A stretch of 29,580 bases of DNA, taken from the NCBI GenBank assembly GCA_947258675.1, contig CAMYJP010000032.1, positions 1 through 29,580 on the forward strand. The letters are read 5' to 3'. The DNA comes from an uncultured Desulfobulbaceae bacterium (lineage in GTDB: Bacteria; Desulfobacterota; Desulfobulbia; Desulfobulbales; BM004). The translations under genes and the position numbers were made by a program. Below the pieces are notes generated by a model. It was given only the letters and a program-made list of their open reading frames with translations. It did no database searches and had not been told where the DNA came from. The first letter of the stretch is position 1. Each line of letters opens with the position of its first letter. This document shows, piece by piece, positions 16,206 through 23,937 of the stretch.

Positions 16206-17189
16206 TTAGGTCAAAATCGGTATGATTTCAGGCAGAAGTTTTTCGCAAATTTCCTCTTTTGTAAAATTTTTCAATCGAAAGCCGGCTGCATTGCGGTGCC
16301 CGCCGCCATCAAATTTACGAGCAATCTGGGCAACGTCTCGATTTCCCTTTGAGCGAAGACTTACTGAAATCGAATCATCTTTAGTCTCTTTTATGAATAT
16401 CGCTACCTGGACCAGGTTCAGCGCTCTGGGGTAACTGATGAAATCTTCTGTGTCTTCCTGGCTGGTGCCTGTCTTGGCAAATAAATCTTTTGTTACGGAG
16501 ATGATCCCCACTCTGCCATTTTCATGAAGTACCAGGGTCGCAAGAACTTCCTGCAGGAGTTTGAGACGAGCAGGCGAAAAGTTATCAAATAATTTTCCTG
16601 CCACCTCCGATGGTTTTACACCCTTTGCAATAAGTTCACCTGCCACCCGAAAGGTGTTTGCAGTAGTCGAGGAATACTTGAATGATCCGGTATCTGAAAC
16701 AATGGCTGTATAGAGACAAAAGGCAGCCTCATATGGAATATCGACCTCTAAAGTTTGAGCGAGTTCATATATCATTTCACCGGTAGAGGACCGCTTAAAG
16801 TCTACCCAACGGAAATCCCCAAAATGTTTGTGTCCGGCATGATGATCGATAACCAGGAACGGGTGGAAAGAAAGGAGTCTGTCCATCTCTCGGCCTAATC
16901 TGAACCGATCACCACAATCCAAGGCGATGACCGCATCACACTCCTCCTTTTCCGGTATAAAAGAGGTGAGCTTACTACAATTGGGCAGAAAGTTGTGCAG
17001 GTGAGAGCATCCCGCTTCACTGTAGTAAAAAACTTTTTTGCCCATTGTTTCCAGGATAATTCCGAGACCTAATTGGGAACCAAGCGCATCGGCATCCGGG
17101 TAAATGTGTGCTGCAATCAAAATTCGTTTTTTATCGAGCAATGTTGCCGCAATCTTGTCGAGGAACTCATTCTGTTGGTTCATTTTCAT
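16206..17189 (-). CDS. nrnA: DHH-family oligoribonuclease/pAp phosphatase
   Basis: NrnA-type DHH phosphoesterases degrade very short RNA oligonucleotides left by PNPase and RNase R, and may dephosphorylate 3',5'-pAp. Motifs are AAHIYPDADALGS (DxD motif), IALDCGD, VIDHHAGH (the DHH), and the C-terminal DHHA1 signature GGGHRNAAGF. The start at 17189 is chosen because AAGGA lies 8 bases upstream and the homologous region begins shortly after; a longer open frame runs up to 17246 but would overlap rbfA further. This gives 327 residues and a 23-base overlap with rbfA, suggesting translational coupling. The order rbfA-nrnA-truB is common outside enterobacteria. No orn gene is seen here, consistent with NrnA filling that role, though the rest of the genome is not visible. 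Confidence 0.93.
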   Translation of the reverse strand: MKMNQQNEFLDKIAATLLDKKRILIAAHIYPDADALGSQLGLGIILETMGKKVFYYSEAGCSHLHNFLPNCSKLTSFIPEKEECDAVIALDCGDRFRLGREMDRLLSFHPFLVIDHHAGHKHFGDFRWVDFKRSSTGEMIYELAQTLEVDIPYEAAFCLYTAIVSDTGSFKYSSTTANTFRVAGELIAKGVKPSEVAGKLFDNFSPARLKLLQEVLATLVLHENGRVGIISVTKDLFAKTGTSQEDTEDFISYPRALNLVQVAIFIKETKDDSISVSLRSKGNRDVAQIARKFDGGGHRNAAGFRLKNFTKEEICEKLLPEIIPILT

Positions 17190-17577
17190 CTTTGAGTTCC
17201 TTAAATAATAATTCCATTTCCTGCTGCCTGAGCATTGATAAGTCACGTTCGAATATCAACTCAGGCGTTACACGCAGACCAAGAGTTTTGGCAAGATGAC
17301 TGCGGATGAAACCTTTTGCTCGTGTAAGCCCTTTTTCGGCTTCCGTCGCTTTTTTTTCATCACCATAAACGCTATAACGGATCCTGGCCCGTCGTAAATC
17401 CTTGCTCATAATGACCTGGACAACAGAAACATTAGCTAAGCGCGGGTCTTTGGTACGGCTGACCAGCAAGGTGCCGATTTCATTTTTGATAATATCGGCA
17501 ACTCTTTCAGTTCTGTTGTATCCACGCGGTTGTCTCGCTGCTGGATATATTGTCTTTATTTTTTCCCATTCGGTCAT
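17167..17577 (-). CDS. rbfA: 30S ribosome-binding factor A
   Basis: RbfA binds the immature 30S subunit near the 5' end of 16S rRNA and assists its late maturation, particularly in the cold. The 136-residue product carries the KH-like core: RTERVADIIKNEIGTLL, KDPRLANVSVVQV, the SKDLRRARIRYSVYG strand and helix, and LGLRVTPELIFERD near the end. About 20 residues rich in aromatic and basic residues precede the domain (MTEWEKIKTIYPAARQPRGY), longer than usual; a shorter start is not available as a clear ATG. There is no strong ribosome binding site. The 123-base gap to infB contains no gene. The C-terminus overlaps the nrnA start. Confidence 0.95.
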   Translation of the reverse strand: MTEWEKIKTIYPAARQPRGYNRTERVADIIKNEIGTLLVSRTKDPRLANVSVVQVIMSKDLRRARIRYSVYGDEKKATEAEKGLTRAKGFIRSHLAKTLGLRVTPELIFERDLSMLRQQEMELLFKELKDENEPTE

Positions 17578-17700
17578 AATCGTTTTAAAGATGGTTTGCT
17601 GCGGAGATTGATGGGTCGGGGCTGAGCAGTTCCTTTTTAATGTTTTCCTGAATCAGTGAGCTGCATTAGCCCAGGTTTTTGTATAAAGAATCTTTTATCA

Positions 17701-20421
17701 TCATAAAGTGCTTTCAACTGCCTCGACTACATAAGCTTCAATTGAATCGCCCACTTTGATATCATTATAATTTTCTATACCGATGCCGCACTCGTAGCCG
17801 CTCAGCACTTCTTTGACATCATCCTTGAAACGTCTTAAGGAGCCCACCCGACCGGTAAAGATCACAACTCCATCTCGCAGAACTCGAGCGTTCGAATTTC
17901 TTTCAATTTTGCCGTCTACAACATAACTTCCAGCAATTGTACCAACCTTGGGAACCTGGAAAATATCTCTCACTTCAGCGGTGCCGATGACTTTTTCTTC
18001 AAATGTCGGATCCAGTAAACCTGTCATTGCTTTCCGGATGTCATCAAGAGCATGGTATATAACATCGTAAGAACGGATATCCACCTTTTCTTTTTCGGCC
18101 AATTCCTTAACCTTTATAGAGGGTCGGACATTGAAACCAATAATAATAGCATCAGATGCAGAGGCCAGCAGTACATCAGAGTCAGTTATTGTCCCGGTGC
18201 CTTGATGCAGAGTTTTTACCTTGATCGCGTCGGTGCTCAGTTTTTCAATGGCCTGGCCAAAGGCTTCGAGAGTACCCTGTACATCCGATCTCAGGATGGC
18301 GCGGAGCTCTTTCACTTCGCCTTCCTGCATTTTTTCAAACAACCTGTCAAGGGAAATCTTGGTAATAGATGCAAGTTCTGTTTCGCGAGCTTTGTGCTGC
18401 CTCGAAAAACCGACATTCCTGGCCATTTTTTCACTGGCGACCACAATAAACTCATCTCCTGCCAGAGGCACTCCGGAAAGCCCCTGCACCTCGACCGGCA
18501 TGGAGGGGCCGGCCTCTTTGATCATTTCTCCCTTGTCATTTATCAATGATCGAACTTTGCCGTAATGCTGGCCTACAACAAAAGGAGCTCCGGTTTTCAG
18601 TGTTCCTTCCTGTACGAGAATAGTGGCAACAGCACCTCGCCCCTTGTGAAGCTGGGCTTCTACGACATGTCCACGCGCTTTACGGGCAGGGTCTGCTTTC
18701 AGTTCCAGAATCTCGGCCTGCAATTGTATATTGTAGAGCAACTCATCTATTCCTTCATTCTGCTTGGCAGAGGTCTGGCAATAAATTGTATCTCCGCCCC
18801 ATTCTTCCGGCACCAAGCCGAGTTCAGCTAATTCCCTGGTTACTCTCTCTGGGTTGGCATTGGGCTTGTCAACCTTGTTAACTGCAACAACAATAGGTAC
18901 AGTGGCTGCCTGAGCATGATTTATAGCCTCCTTTGTCTGGTCCATCACTCCATCGTCAGCCGCCACGACAAGGACTACCACGTCGGTTACTTGAGCGCCT
19001 CGAGAACGCATTTCCGTAAAGGCTTCATGTCCGGGAGTGTCCAGAAAGACCACATCGCCTGATCCTGAACGGACATAATAAGCACCAATATGCTGCGTAA
19101 TGCCGCCTGCTTCACCCGCAGCCACATCTGTTTTGCGTATTGCATCTAAGATAGATGTTTTTCCGTGATCAACATGTCCCATAACGGTGACGACAGGTGG
19201 GCGGGGTAAAGATTCTCCTCCGCCTTCTTCTTCTTCGAGGTTTAAAACATTTTGCTCTTCAGTGATACCTTGCTCTATTTCATAGCCAAAATCTGTAGCA
19301 ACCAGTGTTGCAGTGTCAAAATCAAGAGATTGATTCATCGTAGCCATAACCCCGAGACCCATAAGTTTGGCAATGATTTGATTCACCTTTATTCCCATTC
19401 TGTGGGCCAGATCCGCCACAGATATGGTCTCGAAAATTTTGATGCGTCGCTTGATCGCTTTAGCTTCAGTGATCGGGGTGGGTAATTCTGCCTTCTTCTT
19501 TGATTCTGCGCCCTTACCACGGCCGGCTTTGCCTCCTCGCATCCTGCGTGCTGTCTCACGCTCATCATCAAGGATGACATGCTTACGTCCTTTCCGCTTA
19601 CCAGCAAATATTTTTTTGGGCCGGTCGTGGGTATCAGGTTCCATTTGTATCTGTACGAAACGTTTGCCTTTCTTCTTCCCCTTTTTCTCGCTTTCCGTTG
19701 GCAAATCTGCCGCAGCAACTTTTTTAGGCAGCTTTTCTCTAGTTGATGGGGTGGCTTTTGCTTTTGCAGGTTTTGCCGGCCGGGCCGGTTTTTCCTGAGT
19801 CTCTGGGACAATCTGAATTGCCGCTTTTTTAATAACCTTGGCATATCCTTTTCTTGCTGGAGTTTTAGGCGTTGTTTTTTTCGTTTTTTCAATCGGTGTG
19901 GCAGGACCTTCAGGCTCAGCAATGGTTTGCTCTTCCGGTATTACTGTTTCAGCATCCTGTGGTTCTTGGGCAACCTGTTCAACCTCTTCTGCGGGTTCAG
20001 AAGGTGTCTCTTCCTCGACAACAGCGGGTTTTTCCTCTACAACAGGTTCTGCATCTTTTTTGGTTTTTTGTACTTTTTTTCTGGTCTTTTTAGGAACCGT
20101 CTTTTCTTGTTCTTCAGCAGATTCTTCTTCAACTATTTCAGGCTGTTCCTCTACAGGAGGAACAACAACTTCAACCTCTCGGCGCACGGTTCTTGCACGT
20201 CGACGAATTACAGTAGCACCACCTTTGCCGCTGATTCTTTTTTCAACAACTTCGGTTTCAGCGGTTCCCAGAACCTTGCTGCGGATTTCATCGGCCAGGC
20301 CATCATCTACCGTTGAACTATGACTTTTTATGTCATAACCAAGTTCGATTAGTTTTTGTGCCAGAGTCTTGCTTTCCATGCCGGCCTCTTTGGCCAATTC
20401 ATAAACCCTAATCCTGCTCAT
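17701..20421 (-). CDS. infB: Translation initiation factor IF-2
   Basis: IF2 is the GTPase that brings initiator fMet-tRNA to the 30S subunit and promotes subunit joining. The 906-residue product begins with an IF2N domain (residues about 2-51, [12 protein letters not shown]...), followed by a long low-complexity linker rich in Glu, Lys, Pro and Ala (about 60-300). A second IF2N-type module ([21 protein letters not shown]) comes next, then the G domain with G1 GHVDHGKT (415-422), G3 DTPGHEAF and G4 NKVD, then domains II-IV ending in [22 protein letters not shown] lies 6 bases before the ATG. The first IF2N module is closely similar to the C-terminal 50 residues of the upstream nusA. Several open frames opposite the linker are antisense artefacts of its biased composition. 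Confidence 0.98.
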   Translation of the reverse strand: MSRIRVYELAKEAGMESKTLAQKLIELGYDIKSHSSTVDDGLADEIRSKVLGTAETEVVEKRISGKGGATVIRRRARTVRREVEVVVPPVEEQPEIVEEESAEEQEKTVPKKTRKKVQKTKKDAEPVVEEKPAVVEEETPSEPAEEVEQVAQEPQDAETVIPEEQTIAEPEGPATPIEKTKKTTPKTPARKGYAKVIKKAAIQIVPETQEKPARPAKPAKAKATPSTREKLPKKVAAADLPTESEKKGKKKGKRFVQIQMEPDTHDRPKKIFAGKRKGRKHVILDDERETARRMRGGKAGRGKGAESKKKAELPTPITEAKAIKRRIKIFETISVADLAHRMGIKVNQIIAKLMGLGVMATMNQSLDFDTATLVATDFGYEIEQGITEEQNVLNLEEEEGGGESLPRPPVVTVMGHVDHGKTSILDAIRKTDVAAGEAGGITQHIGAYYVRSGSGDVVFLDTPGHEAFTEMRSRGAQVTDVVVLVVAADDGVMDQTKEAINHAQAATVPIVVAVNKVDKPNANPERVTRELAELGLVPEEWGGDTIYCQTSAKQNEGIDELLYNIQLQAEILELKADPARKARGHVVEAQLHKGRGAVATILVQEGTLKTGAPFVVGQHYGKVRSLINDKGEMIKEAGPSMPVEVQGLSGVPLAGDEFIVVASEKMARNVGFSRQHKARETELASITKISLDRLFEKMQEGEVKELRAILRSDVQGTLEAFGQAIEKLSTDAIKVKTLHQGTGTITDSDVLLASASDAIIIGFNVRPSIKVKELAEKEKVDIRSYDVIYHALDDIRKAMTGLLDPTFEEKVIGTAEVRDIFQVPKVGTIAGSYVVDGKIERNSNARVLRDGVVIFTGRVGSLRRFKDDVKEVLSGYECGIGIENYNDIKVGDSIEAYVVEAVESTL

Positions 20422-20562
20422 CCTATACTCCCAATATAGTGCATATCACAACTCAATCAGAAACTGTTGCTAAAGTTTGATCACTCCAGTATTTGAAGAC
20501 ATTTAGTTCAGGTGACAAAAATTGCACCAGACCTATTTCTTTTTCTGATTGGTTATTGTCAA

Positions 20563-22026
20563 TTATAATTCCAGAACTTCTTTCCTTATTTTAGCAGCAG
20601 TCTCAAAATCAACTGCTGAGCTATAACCTTTAATATCATATCCAAGCTCGATGAGCTTTTGTGCTAGTTCCTTACTGTTCATTCCCGCTTCTTTAGCCAA
20701 CTCATAGACTTTGACTTTGGGGTTGACTTCCTGATTTTCCAGGATGTTTTCCTCCGAAACGATATCATCAGCACTTTCAGAGGTTTCTGGAGCAGTTTCC
20801 ATGAAAGCTTTAGCAACTCCAATCAGTTCCTCAACCTGATCAGGACTAATCCCGCGAATATCAATCTCTTCAGGATCCGCTTCAGCTAGATCAGATACAG
20901 AGGTGACCCCTTTATCATGTAACTTGTCCGCCAGATCTTCAGTCATTCCAGAAAGTTGGAGCAGGTTTCTGTAGCCTTCTTCTTCTAGTTTTGCATAACG
21001 CTGTTCACTTTTAACATCGATTCTCCAGCCCAACAACTTAGAGGCTAGACGTACATTTTGCCCCTGGCGTCCTATTGCGAGAGAAAGCTGGTCATCAGGC
21101 ACAACAACCAACAATGATTTGTTATCTTCATCAACTATAACCATGGTAACCTGGGCCGGTGCAAGCGCATTTGATGCGTATTTAGCCGGATCAGGACTCC
21201 AGGTTACAATATCGATTCTCTCCCCTTGGAGTTCCTGGACAACATTTTGAACTCGTGAGCCTTTCATCCCCACACAGGCGCCGACTGGATCGACATCGTT
21301 TTCACTGGATGAAACAGAAATTTTGGCGCGAAAACCAGGCTCCCGGCTGACTCCCATTATTTTTACAATTCCTTCTGCAATTTCTGGAACTTCCATTTCA
21401 AATAATTTCACCAGAAATTGATTATGTGTTCTGCTTAACACGAGCTGCTGTTCTCTTGTGCTATGACGAACTTCCATAAGATACGCGCGAATCCTGTCAC
21501 CCTGCCTGAATGACCGTTTGGGTATCTGTTCTGAGAGAGGTAACAAGGCATCAGTCCTGCCGAGATTTACGATCATATTTCCTCGTTCAAATCGCTGCAC
21601 AATCCCATTGACTGTTTCTCCCATACGATCTTTGTAAAGATCATAGATCACGTCCAGTTCAGCATCTTTCATCTTCTGGATTATCACCTGCTTGGCCGAT
21701 TGAGCCGCAATCCTTCCCAGGTCGCCAACGTTCGTCATTTTGGTGCCGAGTTCATCGTTGAGCTTTACTTCCGGGTCAAGAGACAGAGCTTCTTTAAGTG
21801 ATACCTCAGTTTGTTCATCCATGACCTCCTCAACTACTGCTCGAAATTGAAATATCTCAACCTCTCCGAGTTCATCGTTATAGCTGACTTCCATGTCTCG
21901 GCGGCTGCCGAATTTTTTTCTTGCAGCGGATCGGACCGCCTCTTCGATTGCCTCGATGAGTAAAAATCGTTCAATCCCCTTATCTCTACTGATTTGATCA
22001 ATAATCCGCTTTAAATCCGTTAGCAT
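20563..22026 (-). CDS. nusA: Transcription factor NusA with C-terminal IF2N-like domain
   Basis: NusA binds RNA polymerase and nascent RNA and controls pausing, termination and antitermination. The 487-residue product has the N-terminal polymerase-binding domain (ISRDKGIERFLLIEAIEEAVR), an S1 domain (GETVNGIVQRFERGNMIVNL), two KH domains (GACVGMKGSRVQNV and AIGRQGQNVRLASKL) and one helix-hairpin-helix unit (GMTEDLADKLHDKGVTSVSDLAE) with a PEEID spacer. After an acidic linker, residues 437-487 form an IF2N-like module ([26 protein letters not shown]) about 71% identical by eye to the start of infB. I know of no such tail in E. coli NusA, whose C-terminus is two acidic repeats. GGAG lies 7 bases before the ATG. 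rimP precedes it by 88 bases. Identity is certain; the tail is the unusual part. Confidence 0.97.
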   Translation of the reverse strand: MLTDLKRIIDQISRDKGIERFLLIEAIEEAVRSAARKKFGSRRDMEVSYNDELGEVEIFQFRAVVEEVMDEQTEVSLKEALSLDPEVKLNDELGTKMTNVGDLGRIAAQSAKQVIIQKMKDAELDVIYDLYKDRMGETVNGIVQRFERGNMIVNLGRTDALLPLSEQIPKRSFRQGDRIRAYLMEVRHSTREQQLVLSRTHNQFLVKLFEMEVPEIAEGIVKIMGVSREPGFRAKISVSSSENDVDPVGACVGMKGSRVQNVVQELQGERIDIVTWSPDPAKYASNALAPAQVTMVIVDEDNKSLLVVVPDDQLSLAIGRQGQNVRLASKLLGWRIDVKSEQRYAKLEEEGYRNLLQLSGMTEDLADKLHDKGVTSVSDLAEADPEEIDIRGISPDQVEELIGVAKAFMETAPETSESADDIVSEENILENQEVNPKVKVYELAKEAGMNSKELAQKLIELGYDIKGYSSAVDFETAAKIRKEVLEL

Positions 22027-22114
22027 TGTAATGCTCCACTATATCATTAAGTATCTACGAGGACCTGCCGTTCGGGAGTCGGTTTGTCCTGCTGGATTTT
22101 ATTAGTCCCAATCG

Positions 22115-22516
22115 TCAGAATTCAACTACCAGTCGCGCTTTTTTTATTGAATTCATTGGTAATTGTATTAACGCCTTGTCCGTTTCCAAGATGACAGACC
22201 CGGCATCCACTTTGTCGATCTTTCCAACAAACACGTATTGGTTATCAATGGGCTCCTTCATTTTGATTTTTGCCATACGTCCTTGAAATCGAAGGAAGTC
22301 TTTTTCCTGTCTCAATGGCCGATCAAGTCCGGGTGATGAAACCTCCAAGTGATAGGGATGGTCTATCAGTTCTTCAACTTCTAGAAGCCTGCCGGTTTCC
22401 CTGCTTATAGCAGCACAATCATCGACGCTGACACCGTTTTTCTTGTCAATAATTAGACGTAAAACCCAACCTGCACCTTCTCGTTGGAACTGAAGTTCAA
22501 CCAGCTCCATATCCAT
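22115..22516 (-). CDS. rimP: Ribosome maturation factor RimP (N-terminus short)
   Basis: RimP assists 30S subunit maturation. The 133-residue product contains the core ELVELQFQREG, DKKNGVSVDDCAAISRE, the diagnostic HPYHLEVSSPGLDRPL and a C-terminal SH3-like barrel. RimP proteins usually have about 20 further N-terminal residues forming the first helix. Here the frame stays open for 14 codons above the ATG at 22516 (to a TAG) without any ATG, GTG or TTG, and no good ribosome binding site precedes the ATG. Either the first helix is shortened, an unusual start codon such as ATT is used, or a frameshift lies in this stretch. The gene stands between tRNA-Gly(CCC) and nusA, like metY-rimP-nusA of E. 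coli. Confidence 0.9.
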   Translation of the reverse strand: MDMELVELQFQREGAGWVLRLIIDKKNGVSVDDCAAISRETGRLLEVEELIDHPYHLEVSSPGLDRPLRQEKDFLRFQGRMAKIKMKEPIDNQYVFVGKIDKVDAGSVILETDKALIQLPMNSIKKARLVVEF

Positions 22517-22684
22517 GGCATTGTGCCCACTTTCAATCTCTACTGCACAGGCTGTTTTCTAACAATAGCCTATACTGTCATTGCGAAATTGTGCAACTTG
22601 TAAAAACCATACGGCTAACAGCTGTCTGCAGTAACAGATTAATTATCTGATACTCAAACAAGGAGGGGCGGCTCCTGAAGAAGA

Positions 22685-22698
22685 CCAACCGAGGTTGG
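22685..22698 (-). terminator. Small hairpin downstream of tRNA-Gly(CCC)
   Basis: CCAACC and GGTTGG pair with a 2-base loop (7-8 pairs counting flanking A-T and G-T), starting 14 bases after the tRNA end. The minus strand continues with TCTTCTTC, a poor U tract. It may be a weak terminator or a processing signal between the tRNA and rimP. Transcription probably continues into rimP. Confidence 0.3.
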
Positions 22699-22711
22699 TT
22701 ATCGATCACGT

Positions 22712-22787
22712 TGGAGCGGGCAACGGGGCTCGAACCCGCGACCCCAAGCTTGGGAAGCTTGTACTCTACCAACTGAGCTACACCCGC
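22712..22787 (-). tRNA. tRNA-Gly (anticodon CCC)
   Basis: The 76-base cloverleaf reads on the minus strand. Acceptor GCGGGTG pairs with TGCCCGC using two G-U pairs, followed by T and an encoded CCA. The D arm has GCTCAGTTGGTAGAGT, the anticodon stem-loop CAAGC-TTCCCAA-GCTTG gives anticodon CCC, and the T loop reads TTCGAGC. It decodes GGG. It is the first gene after a strong promoter and precedes rimP and nusA, so it is probably processed from the nusA operon transcript. Confidence 0.95.
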
Positions 22788-22812
22788 TCTCAGGTTTTTC
22801 CATAACGTGAAA

Positions 22813-22840
22813 AGTATAATTTAATTTGTAAACTTGTCAA
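22813..22840 (-). promoter_or_regulatory. Sigma70-type promoter for tRNA-Gly and the nusA operon
   Basis: On the minus strand TTGACA (22835-22840) is followed by a 16-base AT-rich spacer and TATACT (22813-22818). The predicted start would fall near 22805, about 18 bases upstream of the tRNA. It is the best consensus promoter I see in the window and is placed to drive the tRNA and the whole minus-strand translation/RNA block. Confidence 0.75.
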
Positions 22841-22887
22841 GAAAGATCAGCATATAAATGAATTTATGTGCCTGAAGCACATTCAGA

Positions 22888-23370
22888 CTATTTTGCAGTG
22901 TTCAGTGCTTTTTGGACAGCATCCTCAGCATTTTCAGCGGTGTACCAATCATGTTTTTCAATTAAGTTTCGAGAAAAGGACCAGGAATTGATCAGAATTA
23001 GGGGGCACTTTGTTTTAAGCGCCAGGGCTATCTCAGATAAAGTGCCGTATTCCCCGCCTATGGCGATAGCTGCATTACAGCTTTTTACATTGATAATGTT
23101 GCGGGCCTCTCCCATGCCGGTATAGATTGGGATGTGCACATATTTGTTAGGGTGTGAGGTAGTTCTGTCTCCTGGTAGAATTCCTATCGTTATCCCACCT
23201 GCTTCGAAGGCGCCCTGGCTGGCGGCAGTCATTACACCACCTAATCCACCGGTTAGTAAAATGCAGTTATGTAATGCAAGGAGTCGGCCGATATCCTCGG
23301 CAGTATGCCATTCCAGTGAATCTTTTTTAACAGCTCCCCCACCAAAAACTCCGATAATCTTTTTATGCAT
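22888..23370 (-). CDS. TIGR00725-family Rossmann (SLOG/LOG-like) protein
   Basis: The 160-residue product belongs to the TIGR00725 family, small Rossmann-fold proteins related to the lysine decarboxylase-like LOG enzymes. Visible are the N-terminal nucleotide-binding glycines (IGVFGGG), LLTGGLGGVMTAASQGA, the TGMGEARN segment and the family signature GGEYGTLSEIALAL (a GGxxGTxxE motif). LOG proteins release cytokinin-type bases from nucleoside monophosphates, and SLOG-domain relatives bind nucleotides; the role of this subfamily is unknown. AAGGAGA lies 6 bases upstream of the ATG, an excellent match. It is transcribed on the minus strand toward the tRNA-Gly promoter and is probably a single-gene unit. 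Confidence 0.87.
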   Translation of the reverse strand: MHKKIIGVFGGGAVKKDSLEWHTAEDIGRLLALHNCILLTGGLGGVMTAASQGAFEAGGITIGILPGDRTTSHPNKYVHIPIYTGMGEARNIINVKSCNAAIAIGGEYGTLSEIALALKTKCPLILINSWSFSRNLIEKHDWYTAENAEDAVQKALNTAK

Positions 23371-23546
23371 TTTTTATCTCCTTCATAAACGCTTAGCAGA
23401 TGCAGTGTGATAAAACCAAATGTAAATTTGTTGATAATAAAAAGTGTGTCTAAGCAAGAGTGAATTACAAACAGTAGTTGTTAGCGTGGCAAGGGTTATT
23501 TTACCCGAAGTATGATTAATCATTTTTTTAGAACTCGAGGTGTTAT

Positions 23547-23651
23547 GTGCCAAAGGATTTCAAGGCAAACGGAGCCAAGAAGTGGCCTGAACTCCCCTTT
23601 TTGATCCACCTCGTGCGGAGAGTTATTCAAAAATTGCGGAACAACCCGTAG
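23547..23651 (+). CDS. Possible small basic protein, unknown
   Basis: A 34-codon frame opens with GTG at 23547, with GAGG exactly 6 bases upstream, and closes with TAG. The peptide is basic and tryptophan-containing (PKDFKANGAKKWPELPF...LVRRVIQKLRNNP). An ATG two bases upstream is in another frame and leads to a 19-codon peptide. A hairpin lies 22 bases after the stop. I do not recognise the peptide; it could be a genuine small protein or a fragment of a decayed gene. The spacing of the ribosome binding site is the main support. Confidence 0.3.
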   Translation: MPKDFKANGAKKWPELPFLIHLVRRVIQKLRNNP

Positions 23652-23837
23652 AATTTAGGAAAATAGTAAAACAGCGAAGGAAAAAGCTTTCCTGGCTGAA
23701 ATATATTAAGAACTTCAATAAAAAAACCGATCTGTTATAATAATTGTGACTCGTTAAAAGATTGGAAACATTCATTTCTTATCTCATTTTGTGGTCTCAG
23801 CAATACCGAATAGGTGTTTTCTGGCAAACTCTTTCAC

Positions 23838-23865
23838 TTGCAATTAACTTTATGAACGATATATA
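23838..23865 (+). promoter_or_regulatory. Possible pfkA promoter
   Basis: TTGCAA (23838-23843), a 16-base spacer and TATATA (23860-23865) lie about 72 bases before the pfkA start. The match is moderate and the area is AT-rich, so this is tentative. Confidence 0.35.
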
Positions 23866-23937
23866 AGAGGGCTGAAGAGCGGTCAAGCGGCATATCCAGA
23901 ATAATGATACATTAATATACAGGAATAAGGATTCACA

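Larger units (their letters stand above)
23371..23937. other. Intergenic region upstream of pfkA
   Basis: The 567-base gap separates two divergent genes. It contains a candidate 34-codon ORF (23547-23651), a stable-looking hairpin (23673-23697, AGC..AGGAAA/TTTCCT..GCT) without a T tract, and a 12-base palindrome ATGATTAATCAT followed by seven T residues at 23512-23530. A possible pfkA promoter is listed separately. No other gene is supported. Confidence 0.55.

Noticed and set aside
17190..17246. Longer N-terminus for nrnA
   Set aside because: The extra 19 residues are unlike the family and would deepen the rbfA overlap; AAGGA upstream of 17189 supports the shorter form.
19389..20323. Long open frames on both other frames and the opposite strand across the infB linker
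   Set aside because: They mirror the low-complexity Glu/Lys/Pro-rich linker of IF2 and have biased serine- or leucine-rich composition without domains or ribosome binding sites.
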